Origin: Myxococcaceae bacterium JPH2 | GTDB lineage: Bacteria; Myxococcota; Myxococcia; Myxococcales; Myxococcaceae | Length of the DNA stretch: 64,000 nucleotides | Direction of reading: 5' to 3' | Assembly (NCBI GenBank): GCA_016458225.1 | Contig: JAEMGR010000007.1 | Location: forward strand, 248,001-312,000 | Part shown: piece after piece, positions 42,132 through 51,357 of the stretch | How the letters are laid out: each line of letters opens with the position of its first letter | Numbering within the stretch: the stretch's first letter is position 1 | Made by a program: the position numbers and the translations under genes | Notes under the pieces: model-generated | Told to the model about the DNA's origin: nothing | What the model saw: only the letters and a program-made list of their open reading frames with translations | The model's database searches: none

Positions 42132-43709
42132 TTAGCGCGCGGCGGCCTTGCGGGAGGCCTTCGCGGGCTTCGGCGCGGGGGCCTCGTCGTGCGTGTCGGC
42201 CGCGCGCTGGCGCACCAGCTCGACCAGGGTGCGCAGACCCACGCCCGTAGCGCCCTTGCCGAAGTAGCCGCGCTCCTTGGGGCTGGTGGACGGGCCCGCG
42301 ATGTCCAGGTGCACCCACGGCGTGTCGCCGACGAACTCCTTGAGGAAGAGCGCCGCGTTGATGGCGCCGCCCCAGCGCTCGCCCGCGTTCTTCATGTCCG
42401 CGACCTCGGAGCGCAGCGCGTCCTTCTGGAGGTCCGACACGGGCAGCCGCCAGAACTCCTCGCCGGCGTTGCTCGCGGCCTCCAGCACGGACCACATGGC
42501 CTCGTCGTCCTCGCCGAACGCGCCGACGATGTAGTTGCCCAGCGCGACGATGCAGGCGCCCGTGAGGGTGGCCAGGTCCACGACGGTGGCGGGCTTGTGC
42601 TCGCAGGCCCAGGTGAGGATGTCGCCCAGCACGAGCCGACCCTCGGCGTCCGTGTTGGTGATCTCCACCGTCTTGCCGGAGCGCGCGGTGAGGATGTCGC
42701 CGGGGCGGTACGCCGTGCCGGAGGGCATGTTCTCGCACGCGCCGATGAAGGCATGCACGGGGAAGGGCGGCTTGAGCGCGCCGATGACCTTCATGGCGCC
42801 CAGCACCGCGGCCGAGCCCGCCATGTCTGTCTTCATGTCCACCATGGCATCGGCGGGCTTGAGCGACAGGCCGCCCGAGTCGAAGGTGATGGCCTTGCCC
42901 ACCAGCGCCAGCGGCGGACGCTTGGCGTCCTTGGCGTTCTTGGGGATGTAGGCCACGTGGATGAGCTTGGGCTCCTCCACGCTCCCGGCCGTGACGCCCA
43001 GGAACATGCCCATCTTCAGCCGCTCGATCTCCTTGCGGCCGCCGATGGTGGCCTTGAGGCCCGCGTCCTTGGCGGCCTCCTGCGCGGCCTGCGCGAGCCG
43101 CGTGGGCGTCACCACGTTGGGTGGCTCGTTGACCAGGTCACGCGCCCAGTTGACGGCCTCGGCCACGTTGCGGGCCAGGGTGACGGTGCTGTCGAGCGCC
43201 TTGTCCTTCTGCACGCCCTCGGGCAGCAGCAGCGCGACGCGACCCAGCTTGGGCGCGCCCTTGTCCTCCTTCGCGGAGGCCTTGTACTTGTCGAAGCGGT
43301 AGGCGCCCAGCTCCAGGCCCTCGACCGTGGCGCGAATGGCCTCGTCGGCGTGGCTGGTGGCCGGCACCGCGATGGCAAGGCTCGCGACCTTCAGGCGCTG
43401 GGCCGTCTTGGCGGCGCGGCCCGCGGCGAGCCGGAGGACCTCGGGGCGGTAGCGCGCGCGGGCTCCCAGGCCCAGCAGCAGCACGCGCTCGGCGCCGAGG
43501 CGGCCCAGGGTGTGGATGACGAAGGACTGCTCGGCCTTGGCCTTGAAGCCTTCCTGTGCGGCGGCGGCGCGCAGCTTGCCCTCAAAGGCCGTGTCCGCCG
43601 AGGCCAGCGGCTCGGGCGCGCTCGGCCCCAGGTCTCCCTCGAACAAGGGGATGACGAGCAGCTCTCCGCTCGCGCGCGTGGCGTCGCCGGTGAGGAGACT
43701 GAATTGCAT
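42132..43709 (-). CDS. pepA: Leucyl aminopeptidase PepA (M17)
   Basis: 525 residues. Two-zinc aminopeptidase; N-terminal macro-like domain, then the catalytic domain with GKAITFDSGGLSLKP, DMKTDMAGSAAVLGAM and the family signature NTDAEGRLVLGD. The Lys/Ala-rich C-terminal tail (APAPKPAKASRKAAAR) is an extension beyond the usual end. Family members form hexamers and in E. coli also bind DNA at cer/pyrimidine sites. ATG 43709. Confidence 0.95.
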   Translation of the reverse strand: MQFSLLTGDATRASGELLVIPLFEGDLGPSAPEPLASADTAFEGKLRAAAAQEGFKAKAEQSFVIHTLGRLGAERVLLLGLGARARYRPEVLRLAAGRAAKTAQRLKVASLAIAVPATSHADEAIRATVEGLELGAYRFDKYKASAKEDKGAPKLGRVALLLPEGVQKDKALDSTVTLARNVAEAVNWARDLVNEPPNVVTPTRLAQAAQEAAKDAGLKATIGGRKEIERLKMGMFLGVTAGSVEEPKLIHVAYIPKNAKDAKRPPLALVGKAITFDSGGLSLKPADAMVDMKTDMAGSAAVLGAMKVIGALKPPFPVHAFIGACENMPSGTAYRPGDILTARSGKTVEITNTDAEGRLVLGDILTWACEHKPATVVDLATLTGACIVALGNYIVGAFGEDDEAMWSVLEAASNAGEEFWRLPVSDLQKDALRSEVADMKNAGERWGGAINAALFLKEFVGDTPWVHLDIAGPSTSPKERGYFGKGATGVGLRTLVELVRQRAADTHDEAPAPKPAKASRKAAAR

Positions 43710-43846
43710 GGGAGCTTGGACTCCTGAACGGATGGAAAGGGGATTTCGGAGCCGGCGACTGTATCGCCCAGGTTGTTACGCGCAAAGCGATGGATTTCAC
43801 TGAGCCATTGCATTGACGCGTCGCGCTGGCTAGCTGTGAGGTCGGG

Positions 43847-44740
43847 ATGCCCACCCTGTTGCTTCATCTGACCGCCATCGAACGGTTGGCCGCCAATCCT
43901 GGCAGCCTGCCGCCGGACTGGGTTCGCGCCCTGGCAGAAGACCTTCCGTACGCGCGCTTCGGCGCGGCGCTGCCGGATCTCCCGCTGTGCGCGGGCGTGC
44001 GCGGCGGACTCGCGGCGCTGTGGCCCGAGCGCGAGCTGCCGCTGTTCGCGCGGCTGTACCACGAGCGCGCGCCAGTGGGCCTGGGCCTGAAGATGGCGGA
44101 GCTGGTGGCGACCGGTGCGCTCGTGGGCACCGAGCCCGGCATGGCGCTGCTCGCGGGCTACTTCACGCACCTGTGTCTGGATCGCCGACTCCATCCGGAA
44201 GTGGATCGCCTGGTGGCGCGTCACCGGCGGCGGCCGGACAGCGCGCTGGATGCGCACCGCCAGGTCGAGTGGGCACAGACGCTCTTCTACCTGCGCGAGC
44301 TGCACGGCATGGAGCTGCTCGGCACGTCGCGGTTGCGCGAGAAGTTCCAGGTGGTGAAGAGCCCCGGCATCCCGTACCGCGGCATCGGTCGCGGCATCTA
44401 CGAATTGGTGCGGCTGGCCTCGCAGGAGCGCGTGGGGCAGGCGCCGACGAAGGCGGAAGTGGATGGCTGGGTGCGCGGGCTCTATCTGTCGGGCGTCGTG
44501 CTCTCCAGCCCGGTGGGCCGCACGCGGACGCTGCCGGCGTACACGCACCTGTCGTTCCAGGAGCTGTACCGCAACGACACCTTCGACTTCGTTCAAGAGG
44601 TGGAGGGTGCGCTGGAACTCACGCGCACGCTCCTTCGCCGGCTCCACGGCTACATGACGCGCGGCACCTTCACGCCGCGCACGCGCGCACGCTTCCTCGA
44701 GGAGTTTCCCGAGGGCACCATCGGTGCGAACGCCGCATAG
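43847..44740 (+). CDS. Zinc-dependent phospholipase C-like protein
   Basis: 297 residues. N-terminal HLTAIERL, then YARFGAALPDLPLC, and GYFTHLCLDRRLHPEVDRLVARH, which match the His/Asp pattern of zinc-dependent phospholipase C/nuclease-like proteins (PF00882-type); the later helical part is not recognised. No signal peptide is visible, so it is probably cytoplasmic. ATG 43847 lies 137 bp from divergent pepA. Confidence 0.6.
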   Translation: MPTLLLHLTAIERLAANPGSLPPDWVRALAEDLPYARFGAALPDLPLCAGVRGGLAALWPERELPLFARLYHERAPVGLGLKMAELVATGALVGTEPGMALLAGYFTHLCLDRRLHPEVDRLVARHRRRPDSALDAHRQVEWAQTLFYLRELHGMELLGTSRLREKFQVVKSPGIPYRGIGRGIYELVRLASQERVGQAPTKAEVDGWVRGLYLSGVVLSSPVGRTRTLPAYTHLSFQELYRNDTFDFVQEVEGALELTRTLLRRLHGYMTRGTFTPRTRARFLEEFPEGTIGANAA

Positions 44741-44867
44741 TCCGCGCGGCACTCGCCCTGGAGTGCGACGCGGGCCACTCGGCGCGAGCAGCCGGCCGGG
44801 CGGGCCCCATTCCGCGACGGGAATGCCGCTATTCGCACGGGGGAACCGCTCCTATCCTCGGTGAGGA

Positions 44868-45650
44868 ATGACGGTGCTTCTGCTCATGGCGGCGGGTGGT
44901 TTGGCGGGTGGCTTGGGCGCATTGCTCGGGATTGGCGGCGGCATCGTCCTGGTGCCCGTCCTGGTGCTGGGGTTCGGCATCCCCATGGAGCAGGCGGTCC
45001 CCGCGAGCCTGATGTGCGTGGTGGCCAACTCGTGCGCCGCGGCCGCCAGCTACGTGGAGAACAAGCTGAGCGACATCCGCCTGGGCCTCACGTTGGAGCT
45101 GGCCACGGTGCTGGGCGCCATCGTGGGCGGGCTCGTCGCGGCCTATGTCGCCGAGGCCACCGTCGCCATCGTCTTTGGCCTGTTCACGCTCTATGTCGCG
45201 CTCCAGATGTTGCTCGTGCGCGCGCCTCGGCAAGAGCCGATGACGGCCGCCAACTACGTGCCCTCGAACTACCCGCTGGGCATCTCGGGCTCGTTCGTGG
45301 CGGGCGGGCTCTCCGCGCTGCTGGGAGTGGGCGGCGGACCGCTCAAGGTGCCGTTGATGGCGTACGGCATGCGCGTGCCGTTCAAGGTGGCGAGCGCCAC
45401 GAGCAACCTGATGATTGGCGTGACGGGCGCGGCGAGCGTGGCGGCGTACGCGTGGCGCGGACACCTGGACCTCACGTTGGTGTCGCCGCTGGTGGTGGGT
45501 GTGCTCGGGGGCGCGGTGGTGGGCAGCCGGCTCATGCCGAAGGTGCCCACCGCGGTGCTCAAGAAACTCTTTGCCGGGGTGCTGCTCGGCGTGGCGGGGC
45601 AGATGTTGTGGAAGGGAGGGGCGGGATTGTGGCCGAGCGTGTTGAGGTGA
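44868..45650 (+). CDS. TauE/SafE-family anion permease
   Basis: 260 residues, eight hydrophobic segments in two halves beginning GGLAGGLGALLGIGGGIVLVPVLVL and SFVAGGLSALLGVGGGPLKVPLM; both contain the G-x-GGG-x-L/P motif of TauE/SafE sulfite/sulfonate exporters. The substrate is unknown but likely a sulfur-containing anion. The following DUF1634 gene overlaps its 3' end by 22 bp, a common pairing. Confidence 0.88.
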   Translation: MTVLLLMAAGGLAGGLGALLGIGGGIVLVPVLVLGFGIPMEQAVPASLMCVVANSCAAAASYVENKLSDIRLGLTLELATVLGAIVGGLVAAYVAEATVAIVFGLFTLYVALQMLLVRAPRQEPMTAANYVPSNYPLGISGSFVAGGLSALLGVGGGPLKVPLMAYGMRVPFKVASATSNLMIGVTGAASVAAYAWRGHLDLTLVSPLVVGVLGGAVVGSRLMPKVPTAVLKKLFAGVLLGVAGQMLWKGGAGLWPSVLR

Positions 45651-46129
45651 GTGGGGGAGAGCCCGAACCCGCCGCCCCGCCTGCGTCCGTGACGGCGGCG
45701 GTGGTGACGGCTCCGGGAAGGGGAACGCGCGACGTGCTGCTCACGTCCACGGTGGTGATGCCCGCGGAGCTGGTGTCGGAGCCGGACACCGCCCCGGGCG
45801 CGCCCGCCCATGAAGCGCCGCTTCCAGTCGGGCGAGCGGTGGCGGGCGAGCGGTGGGTGGCCCGCGTCCTGCGCGCGGGCGCGGTCATGAGCGGTGGGAT
45901 GTTTCTCTTATCGCTGGTGCTGGAGGCGCTGCCGCGCTCCCAGGCCGTGCACGTGGCCATCGACTTGTTGCGCAAGGGTGCCGCGTCCATGTTGCTCGTG
46001 ACGCCCGTGGCGCGGTTGGCTGTGGCGGGGACGCTCCTGGGCGTGCGGGGAGAGTGGCGCTACGCGGCCATCGCGGCCGGGGTGCTGGGGCTCCTGGCCG
46101 TGGCGGTGGGCGCGGGCTTCCAGGCCTGA
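45629..46129 (+). CDS. DUF1634 membrane protein, TauE partner
   Basis: 166 residues from GTG 45629 (GGGAGGGGCGGG upstream). A Pro/Ala/Val-rich disordered N-terminus of about 65 residues is followed by three hydrophobic segments (LRAGAVMSGGMFLLSLVLEA, ASMLLVTPVARLAVAGTLLG, YAAIAAGVLGLLAVAVGAGF), the DUF1634 pattern. Members usually sit beside TauE-type permeases and are thought to be accessory subunits. It shares its 5' end with the TauE 3' end in another frame. Confidence 0.75.
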   Translation: MAERVEVSGGEPEPAAPPASVTAAVVTAPGRGTRDVLLTSTVVMPAELVSEPDTAPGAPAHEAPLPVGRAVAGERWVARVLRAGAVMSGGMFLLSLVLEALPRSQAVHVAIDLLRKGAASMLLVTPVARLAVAGTLLGVRGEWRYAAIAAGVLGLLAVAVGAGFQA

Positions 46130-46209
46130 GGGCGAAGAACTTCGCGCGGCCTCGTGCGTGGAAGGGAGCGCGGATTGCTTCCGCCTCTCTTCCCATCCCG
46201 AGGTGTCTT

Positions 46210-47166
46210 GTGCGCGCGCTTCGCCCTGTCCTGGCGTGTCTGGCCGTCGTGTTGTCGTCGTTCCCCGCGGGTGCGCAGTACAACCCTGCCGCGGGCGTGA
46301 ATGCCCCCGTCGAGCGCGTGCGGGAGCAGGTTCGCCGCGAGGACGGCATCATCGAGACGCGCGAGGTGGCGCGCCCCGCCGCGCGCGATGGCTACGGCAA
46401 CGCCCTCGGGAATCAGAACGACCTCGCCATCGACGGGGCCTTCGATGGCCAGACGGTGGCGGTGCTCCAGCTCTACACCGGCGAGGGCTTCGACTTCTCG
46501 CTCCCCAAGGCCGCGCTCAAGGAGAAGGGCTTCTCGGTCTACCGCTGGGTGAATGCCCCGCCGAAGCCGGCGGAACTGCGCAAGGGCCTCCAGAAGGCCT
46601 GCCAGCTGTGGATCATCGCGGATCAGGATCGGCACCTGACGGACGCGCACCTGAAGGTCATCCGCGAGTTCTTCGACGCGGGCCATGGCGTCTACATCTG
46701 GGGAGACAACGCGCCCTTCTATGCGGACGCCAACCTGGTGGGCGAGGCGCTGCTCGGGGCGCACATGGATGGCAACGTCGGGGGCGACAAGACGGTGGGG
46801 CTCCAGGCCGACTCCAAGGGCCCTGGGCTCTTGCGCCGCCACCTGCTCACGACGGGGCTGGAGTTCCTCTACGAGGGCTTCACCATCGCCACCATCGCGC
46901 CCAACCCGCACCTGACGCCGCTGATGTACGGCTCGGCGGGCAACCTCGTGGCGGCCTTCTACGATCGCGACCAGAGGCGGGCCATCTTCGACGGCGGCTT
47001 CACGCGCCTGTACACGAAGTGGGACACGGCGGGCACGGCGCGCTACGTGAAGAACGCGGCGGCGTGGCTCGCGAACGCGGAGCGCTTCGGCGACGCGGTG
47101 GTGGCCCAGGGGGCGCGCGCGGGGGCCTCACCGCAGCCCCCGTCGCAGCCCTCGCCCCAGCAGTGA
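46210..47166 (+). CDS. Secreted protein, amidotransferase-like fold, unknown function
   Basis: 318 residues from GTG 46210 (CGAGGTG upstream). Signal peptide VRALRPVLACLAVVLSSFPAGAQ. The body contains FDGQTVAVLQLYTGEGFDFSLPKAALKEKGFSVYRW, CQLWIIADQDRHLTD and FDAGHGVYIWGDNAPFYADANLVGEALLG, reminiscent of a class I glutamine amidotransferase-like or DUF4350-type fold, without a clear Cys-His-Glu triad. The end is Pro/Gln-rich. Convergent with the TPR gene, 3 bp apart. Confidence 0.65.
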   Translation: MRALRPVLACLAVVLSSFPAGAQYNPAAGVNAPVERVREQVRREDGIIETREVARPAARDGYGNALGNQNDLAIDGAFDGQTVAVLQLYTGEGFDFSLPKAALKEKGFSVYRWVNAPPKPAELRKGLQKACQLWIIADQDRHLTDAHLKVIREFFDAGHGVYIWGDNAPFYADANLVGEALLGAHMDGNVGGDKTVGLQADSKGPGLLRRHLLTTGLEFLYEGFTIATIAPNPHLTPLMYGSAGNLVAAFYDRDQRRAIFDGGFTRLYTKWDTAGTARYVKNAAAWLANAERFGDAVVAQGARAGASPQPPSQPSPQQ

Positions 47167-47169
47167 GCG

Positions 47170-48039
47170 CTACACGCCCCGCGCCGTGAAGTGCGCCAGC
47201 ACGTTGCGCACCTTGGCCACCTCGTCGTGGCGTCCCTGCTCCTCGTAGAGGGGCAGCACCGCCTCGAACTGCGCGCGGGCGGCGGGGAAGTCCTGCAGGT
47301 AGTAGCAGGACAGCGCCAGGTCCCAGCGCGCGCGGGCCTCGTAGGTGTGGTCATGCGCCTGCGCGTACAGCTCCGTGGCGCGCAAGAGGTGGGGCCGGGC
47401 GCCGTCGTGGTTGCCCAGGAGTCCCTCGGACTCGCCCAGCAGCAGGTGTCCGAGCGCGAGCGCGTCCGGATCATCGCCCTGCTCCAGGAGCGGGATGGCC
47501 TCCAGGAAGCGCTTGCGAGCGGGCTCGTACTCGGCCTTCTCCATGCGGATGTCGCCGATGTCGAGCAGCAGCCGGGCCATGCGCTCGGTGTTGCGCGACT
47601 GGCGGAAGAGGATGAGGGCCTCCTGGTACTTCTCCTCGGCGGCCTCGGGCTGCCCCAGGGCGCGCAGCGACTCGCCGATGCAGGCGCGGGCCGTGGCCTC
47701 GCCTTCGCGGTCCTTCGCTTCGTTGAAGAGGAGGGCGGCCTGGGCGATGCGCTCGATGGCGCCGCGGTGGTCCTCTTCCTGGGCTTTGGCCACGCCCAGG
47801 CCGAAGAGGGCTTGTGCTTGTCCGGGCTTGTTGCCCGCAGAGCGGAACAGCTCGAGCGCCTCGTCGTAGAACTGGCGGCTCTGGGCGTGCTCCTCCAGCA
47901 GGCCGTGCAACTCGGCCAGGCTCACCAGGCCCTGGCCCACCTGGACGGGCGTGCCAGTGAAGCGCAGGGTGGCCAGCGCGTTCTTCTGCTGCTGGATGGC
48001 GTCGCGGATGTGGGCGCGTTCGGTGTCGGAGGGGTGCAT
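47170..48039 (-). CDS. TPR-repeat protein
   Basis: 289 residues forming about six tetratricopeptide repeats (VSLAELHGLLEEHAQSRQFYDEALELFRSAGNKPGQAQALFGLGVAKAQEED and similar). No signal peptide, so cytoplasmic. It starts 2 bp after the ScfR-like regulator stop on the same strand, so the two are probably co-transcribed and might interact. Confidence 0.85.
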   Translation of the reverse strand: MHPSDTERAHIRDAIQQQKNALATLRFTGTPVQVGQGLVSLAELHGLLEEHAQSRQFYDEALELFRSAGNKPGQAQALFGLGVAKAQEEDHRGAIERIAQAALLFNEAKDREGEATARACIGESLRALGQPEAAEEKYQEALILFRQSRNTERMARLLLDIGDIRMEKAEYEPARKRFLEAIPLLEQGDDPDALALGHLLLGESEGLLGNHDGARPHLLRATELYAQAHDHTYEARARWDLALSCYYLQDFPAARAQFEAVLPLYEEQGRHDEVAKVRNVLAHFTARGV

Positions 48040-48041
48040 GG

Positions 48042-49652
48042 CTAGGCCTCGCCACCCTTGCGGCGCCGGGACGGCTTGTCCAGCGAATCGTGCTTCTCGG
48101 TGCCGTCAGCGCCGTTGCTGTGGGCCGGCTCGTGGTGGGGGACCTTCTCCTTCTCGTGCACGAGCAGCGGAGAGAAGAAGCAGTCCTTCTTCGTGTACTC
48201 GTCGAACGCGAAGGCGAAGCGGTAGCTGGCCGCCGCGCGCTGGTTGCAGTCCGTGCGCTCGCAGAACCGGCAGGAGATGCCGCTGGGGATGGCGTCCTTG
48301 CGCAGGTCCGTGGTGGGCAGGCCATAGGCCAGGTACTTCGCGTTCTCCGCGTGGGTGCCCAGGCCGATGGAGTACGCGGTGCCCTTCACGATGGAGCCTT
48401 CAATGGGCTGCAGCTGCACCTTGGCGAAGCAGAAGTACGTGGTGCCGTCCGGCATCATCGAATACTGCCGCGTGAGCTGGGACGGGTTGAGGAAGGCCAG
48501 GTGCACCGCCCACTTGGCGCAGCTTCCGCCGCCCGAGGCGAAGCGGATGCCCGTGCCGCTGTAGCGCTTGGAGATGTTGCCGGCGATGTCCGCGCGCAGG
48601 AAGTGGAAGGGGATGCCCTGCCGCTTCGGATCCGACAGGTTGCAGATGCGGTGCGCGACCGTCTCGTAGGTGGTGCCGAAGATGTTGGAGAGCAGCTCCA
48701 CGTCGTAGCGCGTGCGCTGCACTTCCTTGAAGAACTCGCTGTAGGGCAGCATCAGCGCGCCGGCGAAGTAGTTGGCCAGGTTCACCTTGATGAGCCGCTG
48801 CGTCTCCGCGTGCCGCGTGCGCCCCGCGCCGAGGATGCGCTCCACCAGCTTCTCGCGGTCCATCACCAAGAGGCCCAGCGACGTGCCGATCTGGAACTTC
48901 AGGGGCTGCTCGGTCAGGTCGGGGGACAAGGTGAGCGTGCGCTCGTCCAGGTCCAGGCGCCGCACCACCGACGAGCCGCTGGTCGCGCGCTCAATCTGCA
49001 CGCGGAAGCCGAAGCGCTCCTCCAACATGCGCGCGAGCTGGCTGCTGGTGAGCTGCCGCTCCAGCCCGAAGTCGCGGCGCAGGGACTCGGCCTGCTCCTC
49101 CAGCTCCGGGAAGTAGTTGCGGTGCTTCTCCAGGAAGTCGCTCACCTCGTCGAAGGGCGAGTAGTCGAAGCGCACGCCCGGGGTGCCGTTGGTGCCCGAG
49201 CCGTTCGTGCCCGGGGCGCCCTGGGTGCGCGTGCGCTCCTCGACGTTGAGCTGCGAGAGCACGTTCTCCAGCTGCGTGCGCGTGTTCTTGTAGAGGTTGA
49301 AGAGGGCCGCCACCGTGCCGGCGAGCTTGGGCTCGGCGGACAGCGACTGGAGCGACTCCGAGTCGATATCCAGGCTCTTGAGCAGCGGCTCGTCCAGCAG
49401 CTTCGCGAGCGCCTCGTCCACGCGGCCTTCGCCCAGCGTGGACATGAACTGCTCGGGGTCTTGATCGAAGTAGCGAAGCGCCTTCCAGAGGAGCGGGAAG
49501 GGCATCACCCGCTTCCCCTTCTCGATGAGGTTCAGGTATGCGGGGGAGACGCCCAGGTCCTTGGCCGCGTCGGCCTGCTTGATGCTGCGTGCGAGCCGCA
49601 GGCCCCGGAGCTTCAGGCCCACATTGGCGTTGAGTGCGTTGTCGTTGTGCAT
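48042..49652 (-). CDS. XRE/IrrE-like transcription regulator, ScfR/RamB type
   Basis: 536 residues. N-terminal HTH of the XRE type (LRGLRLARSIKQADAAKDLGVSPAYLNLIEKGKRVMP), linker, then a central domain related to ImmA/IrrE peptidases in which HExxH is lost (RFQIGTSLGLL in place of it), and a C-terminal ligand-binding region with C-x2-C-x4-C (SCRFCERTDCNQRA). Wording matches short-chain fatty acyl-CoA regulators (ScfR, RamB, PrpR), which control glyoxylate/propionate metabolism. ATG 49652 with GGGGAATGC upstream. Its own operator is likely the palindrome at 49712. Co-transcribed with the TPR gene. Confidence 0.85.
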   Translation of the reverse strand: MHNDNALNANVGLKLRGLRLARSIKQADAAKDLGVSPAYLNLIEKGKRVMPFPLLWKALRYFDQDPEQFMSTLGEGRVDEALAKLLDEPLLKSLDIDSESLQSLSAEPKLAGTVAALFNLYKNTRTQLENVLSQLNVEERTRTQGAPGTNGSGTNGTPGVRFDYSPFDEVSDFLEKHRNYFPELEEQAESLRRDFGLERQLTSSQLARMLEERFGFRVQIERATSGSSVVRRLDLDERTLTLSPDLTEQPLKFQIGTSLGLLVMDREKLVERILGAGRTRHAETQRLIKVNLANYFAGALMLPYSEFFKEVQRTRYDVELLSNIFGTTYETVAHRICNLSDPKRQGIPFHFLRADIAGNISKRYSGTGIRFASGGGSCAKWAVHLAFLNPSQLTRQYSMMPDGTTYFCFAKVQLQPIEGSIVKGTAYSIGLGTHAENAKYLAYGLPTTDLRKDAIPSGISCRFCERTDCNQRAAASYRFAFAFDEYTKKDCFFSPLLVHEKEKVPHHEPAHSNGADGTEKHDSLDKPSRRRKGGEA

Positions 49653-49711
49653 GGTGCATTCCCCACCGCCGGCCGGGTGAAACGGCGGCGGGCGGGGCTC
49701 TGCACCCACTC

Positions 49712-49735
49712 TGCAAATCGATTTACCGATTTGCA
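49712..49735. promoter_or_regulatory. Operator palindrome of the ScfR-like regulator
   Basis: TGCAAATCG (49712-49720) and CGATTTGCA (49727-49735) are perfect 9-bp inverted arms around ATTTAC, an AT-rich island in GC-rich DNA, about 60 bp before the regulator start. RamB/PrpR-type regulators are reported to bind TTTGCAAA-like sites; these arms contain TGCAAA/TTTGCA. The rest of the 49653-49962 region shows only a loose CATTTAC (49892-49898) ... GTAAATG (49931-49937) pair. Confidence 0.7.
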
Positions 49736-49962
49736 ATCAGCGTTTCATGACGCACAGACCCCTGTCGGACGGCGGACGGAGCGGCTGTCCAGCGGTCCGG
49801 TGTGGGCAGAAAGGGCCGTAAGTCCATGTCATCACTGGGCTTTCAGGCGGAGTGGGTGTGGGGCGCGCGAGCCTTGTCACACCCTGTCAAACATTTACTG
49901 ACGCGGCGCGGCGGAGGGCGTCACGGGCTGGTAAATGCCGTCGCGCGCTTTTTACAACCTGC

Positions 49963-50739
49963 TCAGGCGCCGCCGGCCAGCCGGCCTCCATCGATGGTGA
50001 CCGTGGTGCCGGTGACGAAGGCGGCGGCGTCCGAGAGCAGCCACGCGACGGTGTGGGCGACCTCGTCGGCCTTGCCGATGCGACCCATGGGGACGGCGCG
50101 AGCGATGGGCGCGCGGCGCTCCTCGGGGAGGGACTGGATGCGGTCGGTGAGGATGGGGCCGGGGGCCACGACGTTGATGCGCACGCCGCGCTCCGCGTAG
50201 TCGAGCGCGGCGGACTTGGACAGGCCGATGATGGCGTGCTTCGTCGCGCTGTAGCCGGCCATGCCGCGCACGCCCGTGAGGCCCGCGGTGGAGGCCATGT
50301 TCACGATGGCGCCGCCCCCCGTCTTCAGCATCGCGTTCACCTCGTGCTTCATGGCCAGGAAGAAGCCGCGCACGTTCACCTGATAGGAGCGGTCCAGGTC
50401 GTCCACGGACAGGTCCGCCATCGGGGCCGGCATGTGGCCATCCGCGGCGTTGTTGAACGCGACGTCGAGCCGGCCGAACCGGGCCAGCGTCCGCGACACC
50501 AGCTCCTCCACGGAGGCCGCATCGCTCAGGTCCGTGCGCACGGCCAGCGCGGTGCCTCCCGCGCGGCCAATGTCCTCGGCCAGCCGGCTCAGGGCAACTT
50601 CGTCGCGAGCCGCCACCACCACCGAGGCGCCCTGGGCGGCCATGACCTTCGCGGTGGCCGCGCCGATGCCGCGGCTCGCGCCAATGAGCACCGCGACCTT
50701 TCCGGACAGCGCGAGCGGGGAGGGGTTCGTCGTCGTCAT
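49963..50739 (-). CDS. Short-chain dehydrogenase/reductase
   Basis: 258 residues. Classical SDR with the NAD(P)-binding GASRGIGAAT, NNAADG, catalytic Ser in NMASTAG, YxxxK in YSATKHAIIG, and the ending GTTVTIDGG. ARD after strand 2 (VVVAARDE) suggests NADP preference. Substrate not predictable. Divergent from the MarR gene with a palindrome between them, so MarR is the probable regulator. Confidence 0.9.
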   Translation of the reverse strand: MTTTNPSPLALSGKVAVLIGASRGIGAATAKVMAAQGASVVVAARDEVALSRLAEDIGRAGGTALAVRTDLSDAASVEELVSRTLARFGRLDVAFNNAADGHMPAPMADLSVDDLDRSYQVNVRGFFLAMKHEVNAMLKTGGGAIVNMASTAGLTGVRGMAGYSATKHAIIGLSKSAALDYAERGVRINVVAPGPILTDRIQSLPEERRAPIARAVPMGRIGKADEVAHTVAWLLSDAAAFVTGTTVTIDGGRLAGGA

Positions 50740-50798
50740 GAATGACTCCTGAAGGGCGCGCGGTGGAGCCCGCGCGCGGTGGCCTCAGGATGGGCAGA

Positions 50799-50818
50799 TG
50801 CTTGAAGTCATTCAAGCA
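50799..50818. promoter_or_regulatory. Palindrome between SDR and MarR genes
   Basis: TGCTTGAA (50799-50806) and TTCAAGCA (50811-50818) form a perfect 8-bp inverted repeat around GTCA, midway between divergent SDR and marR-type genes, where a MarR dimer would control both. Confidence 0.7.
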
Positions 50819-50883
50819 ATTGCCTGATGAAGTAATGTGAAGACGCGGGGACGGATGGCCTCGGGCTCTGGCAGGCTGGGGTG

Positions 50884-51357
50884 ATGTCAGGCAACTCGAC
50901 GGGGAAGGCCGCGCTGGCGTCCGAGGTCTGGCGCCATGTCTTCGACTTCTTCATGCACACGCGCCCGCGGCGCGACGCGGTGCTGCGCGACCTGGGGCTC
51001 ACGCCCAACGACGCGCGCGCGCTCAGTGGCCTGGAGGTGGCGCGAGGCCGCTCGATGCGGGAGCTGGCGGAGGGCTGGGACTGCGACGCCTCCAACGTGA
51101 CGTGGATGGTGGGCCGCCTGGAGGAGCGGGGGCTGGCCCGGCGCCAGACGGACCCCGAGGACAGGCGGGCCCGCTCGGTGGTGCTGACCGCGAGAGGCGC
51201 CCGCGTGCGCCGGCAGCTCGAGGAGGGGATGCATGCGCCCCCCGCCGAGCTGTCCCACCTGGGGATGGATGAACTCGAACACCTGCGCGGCGTGTTCGAG
51301 CGGCTGTCCGCGGAGGCCGCGAAGGCGGCCGAGGCTACGCCGCGCGGCGGAAGATGA
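50884..51357 (+). CDS. MarR-family transcription regulator
   Basis: 157 residues. Winged-helix core: [69 protein letters not shown], with the DxRxR wing typical of MarR. ATG 50884, with GTG 50881 just before it. Its 3' end overlaps the fabF 3' end by 23 bp. Likely represses the divergent SDR gene and itself. Confidence 0.9.
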   Translation: MSGNSTGKAALASEVWRHVFDFFMHTRPRRDAVLRDLGLTPNDARALSGLEVARGRSMRELAEGWDCDASNVTWMVGRLEERGLARRQTDPEDRRARSVVLTARGARVRRQLEEGMHAPPAELSHLGMDELEHLRGVFERLSAEAAKAAEATPRGGR

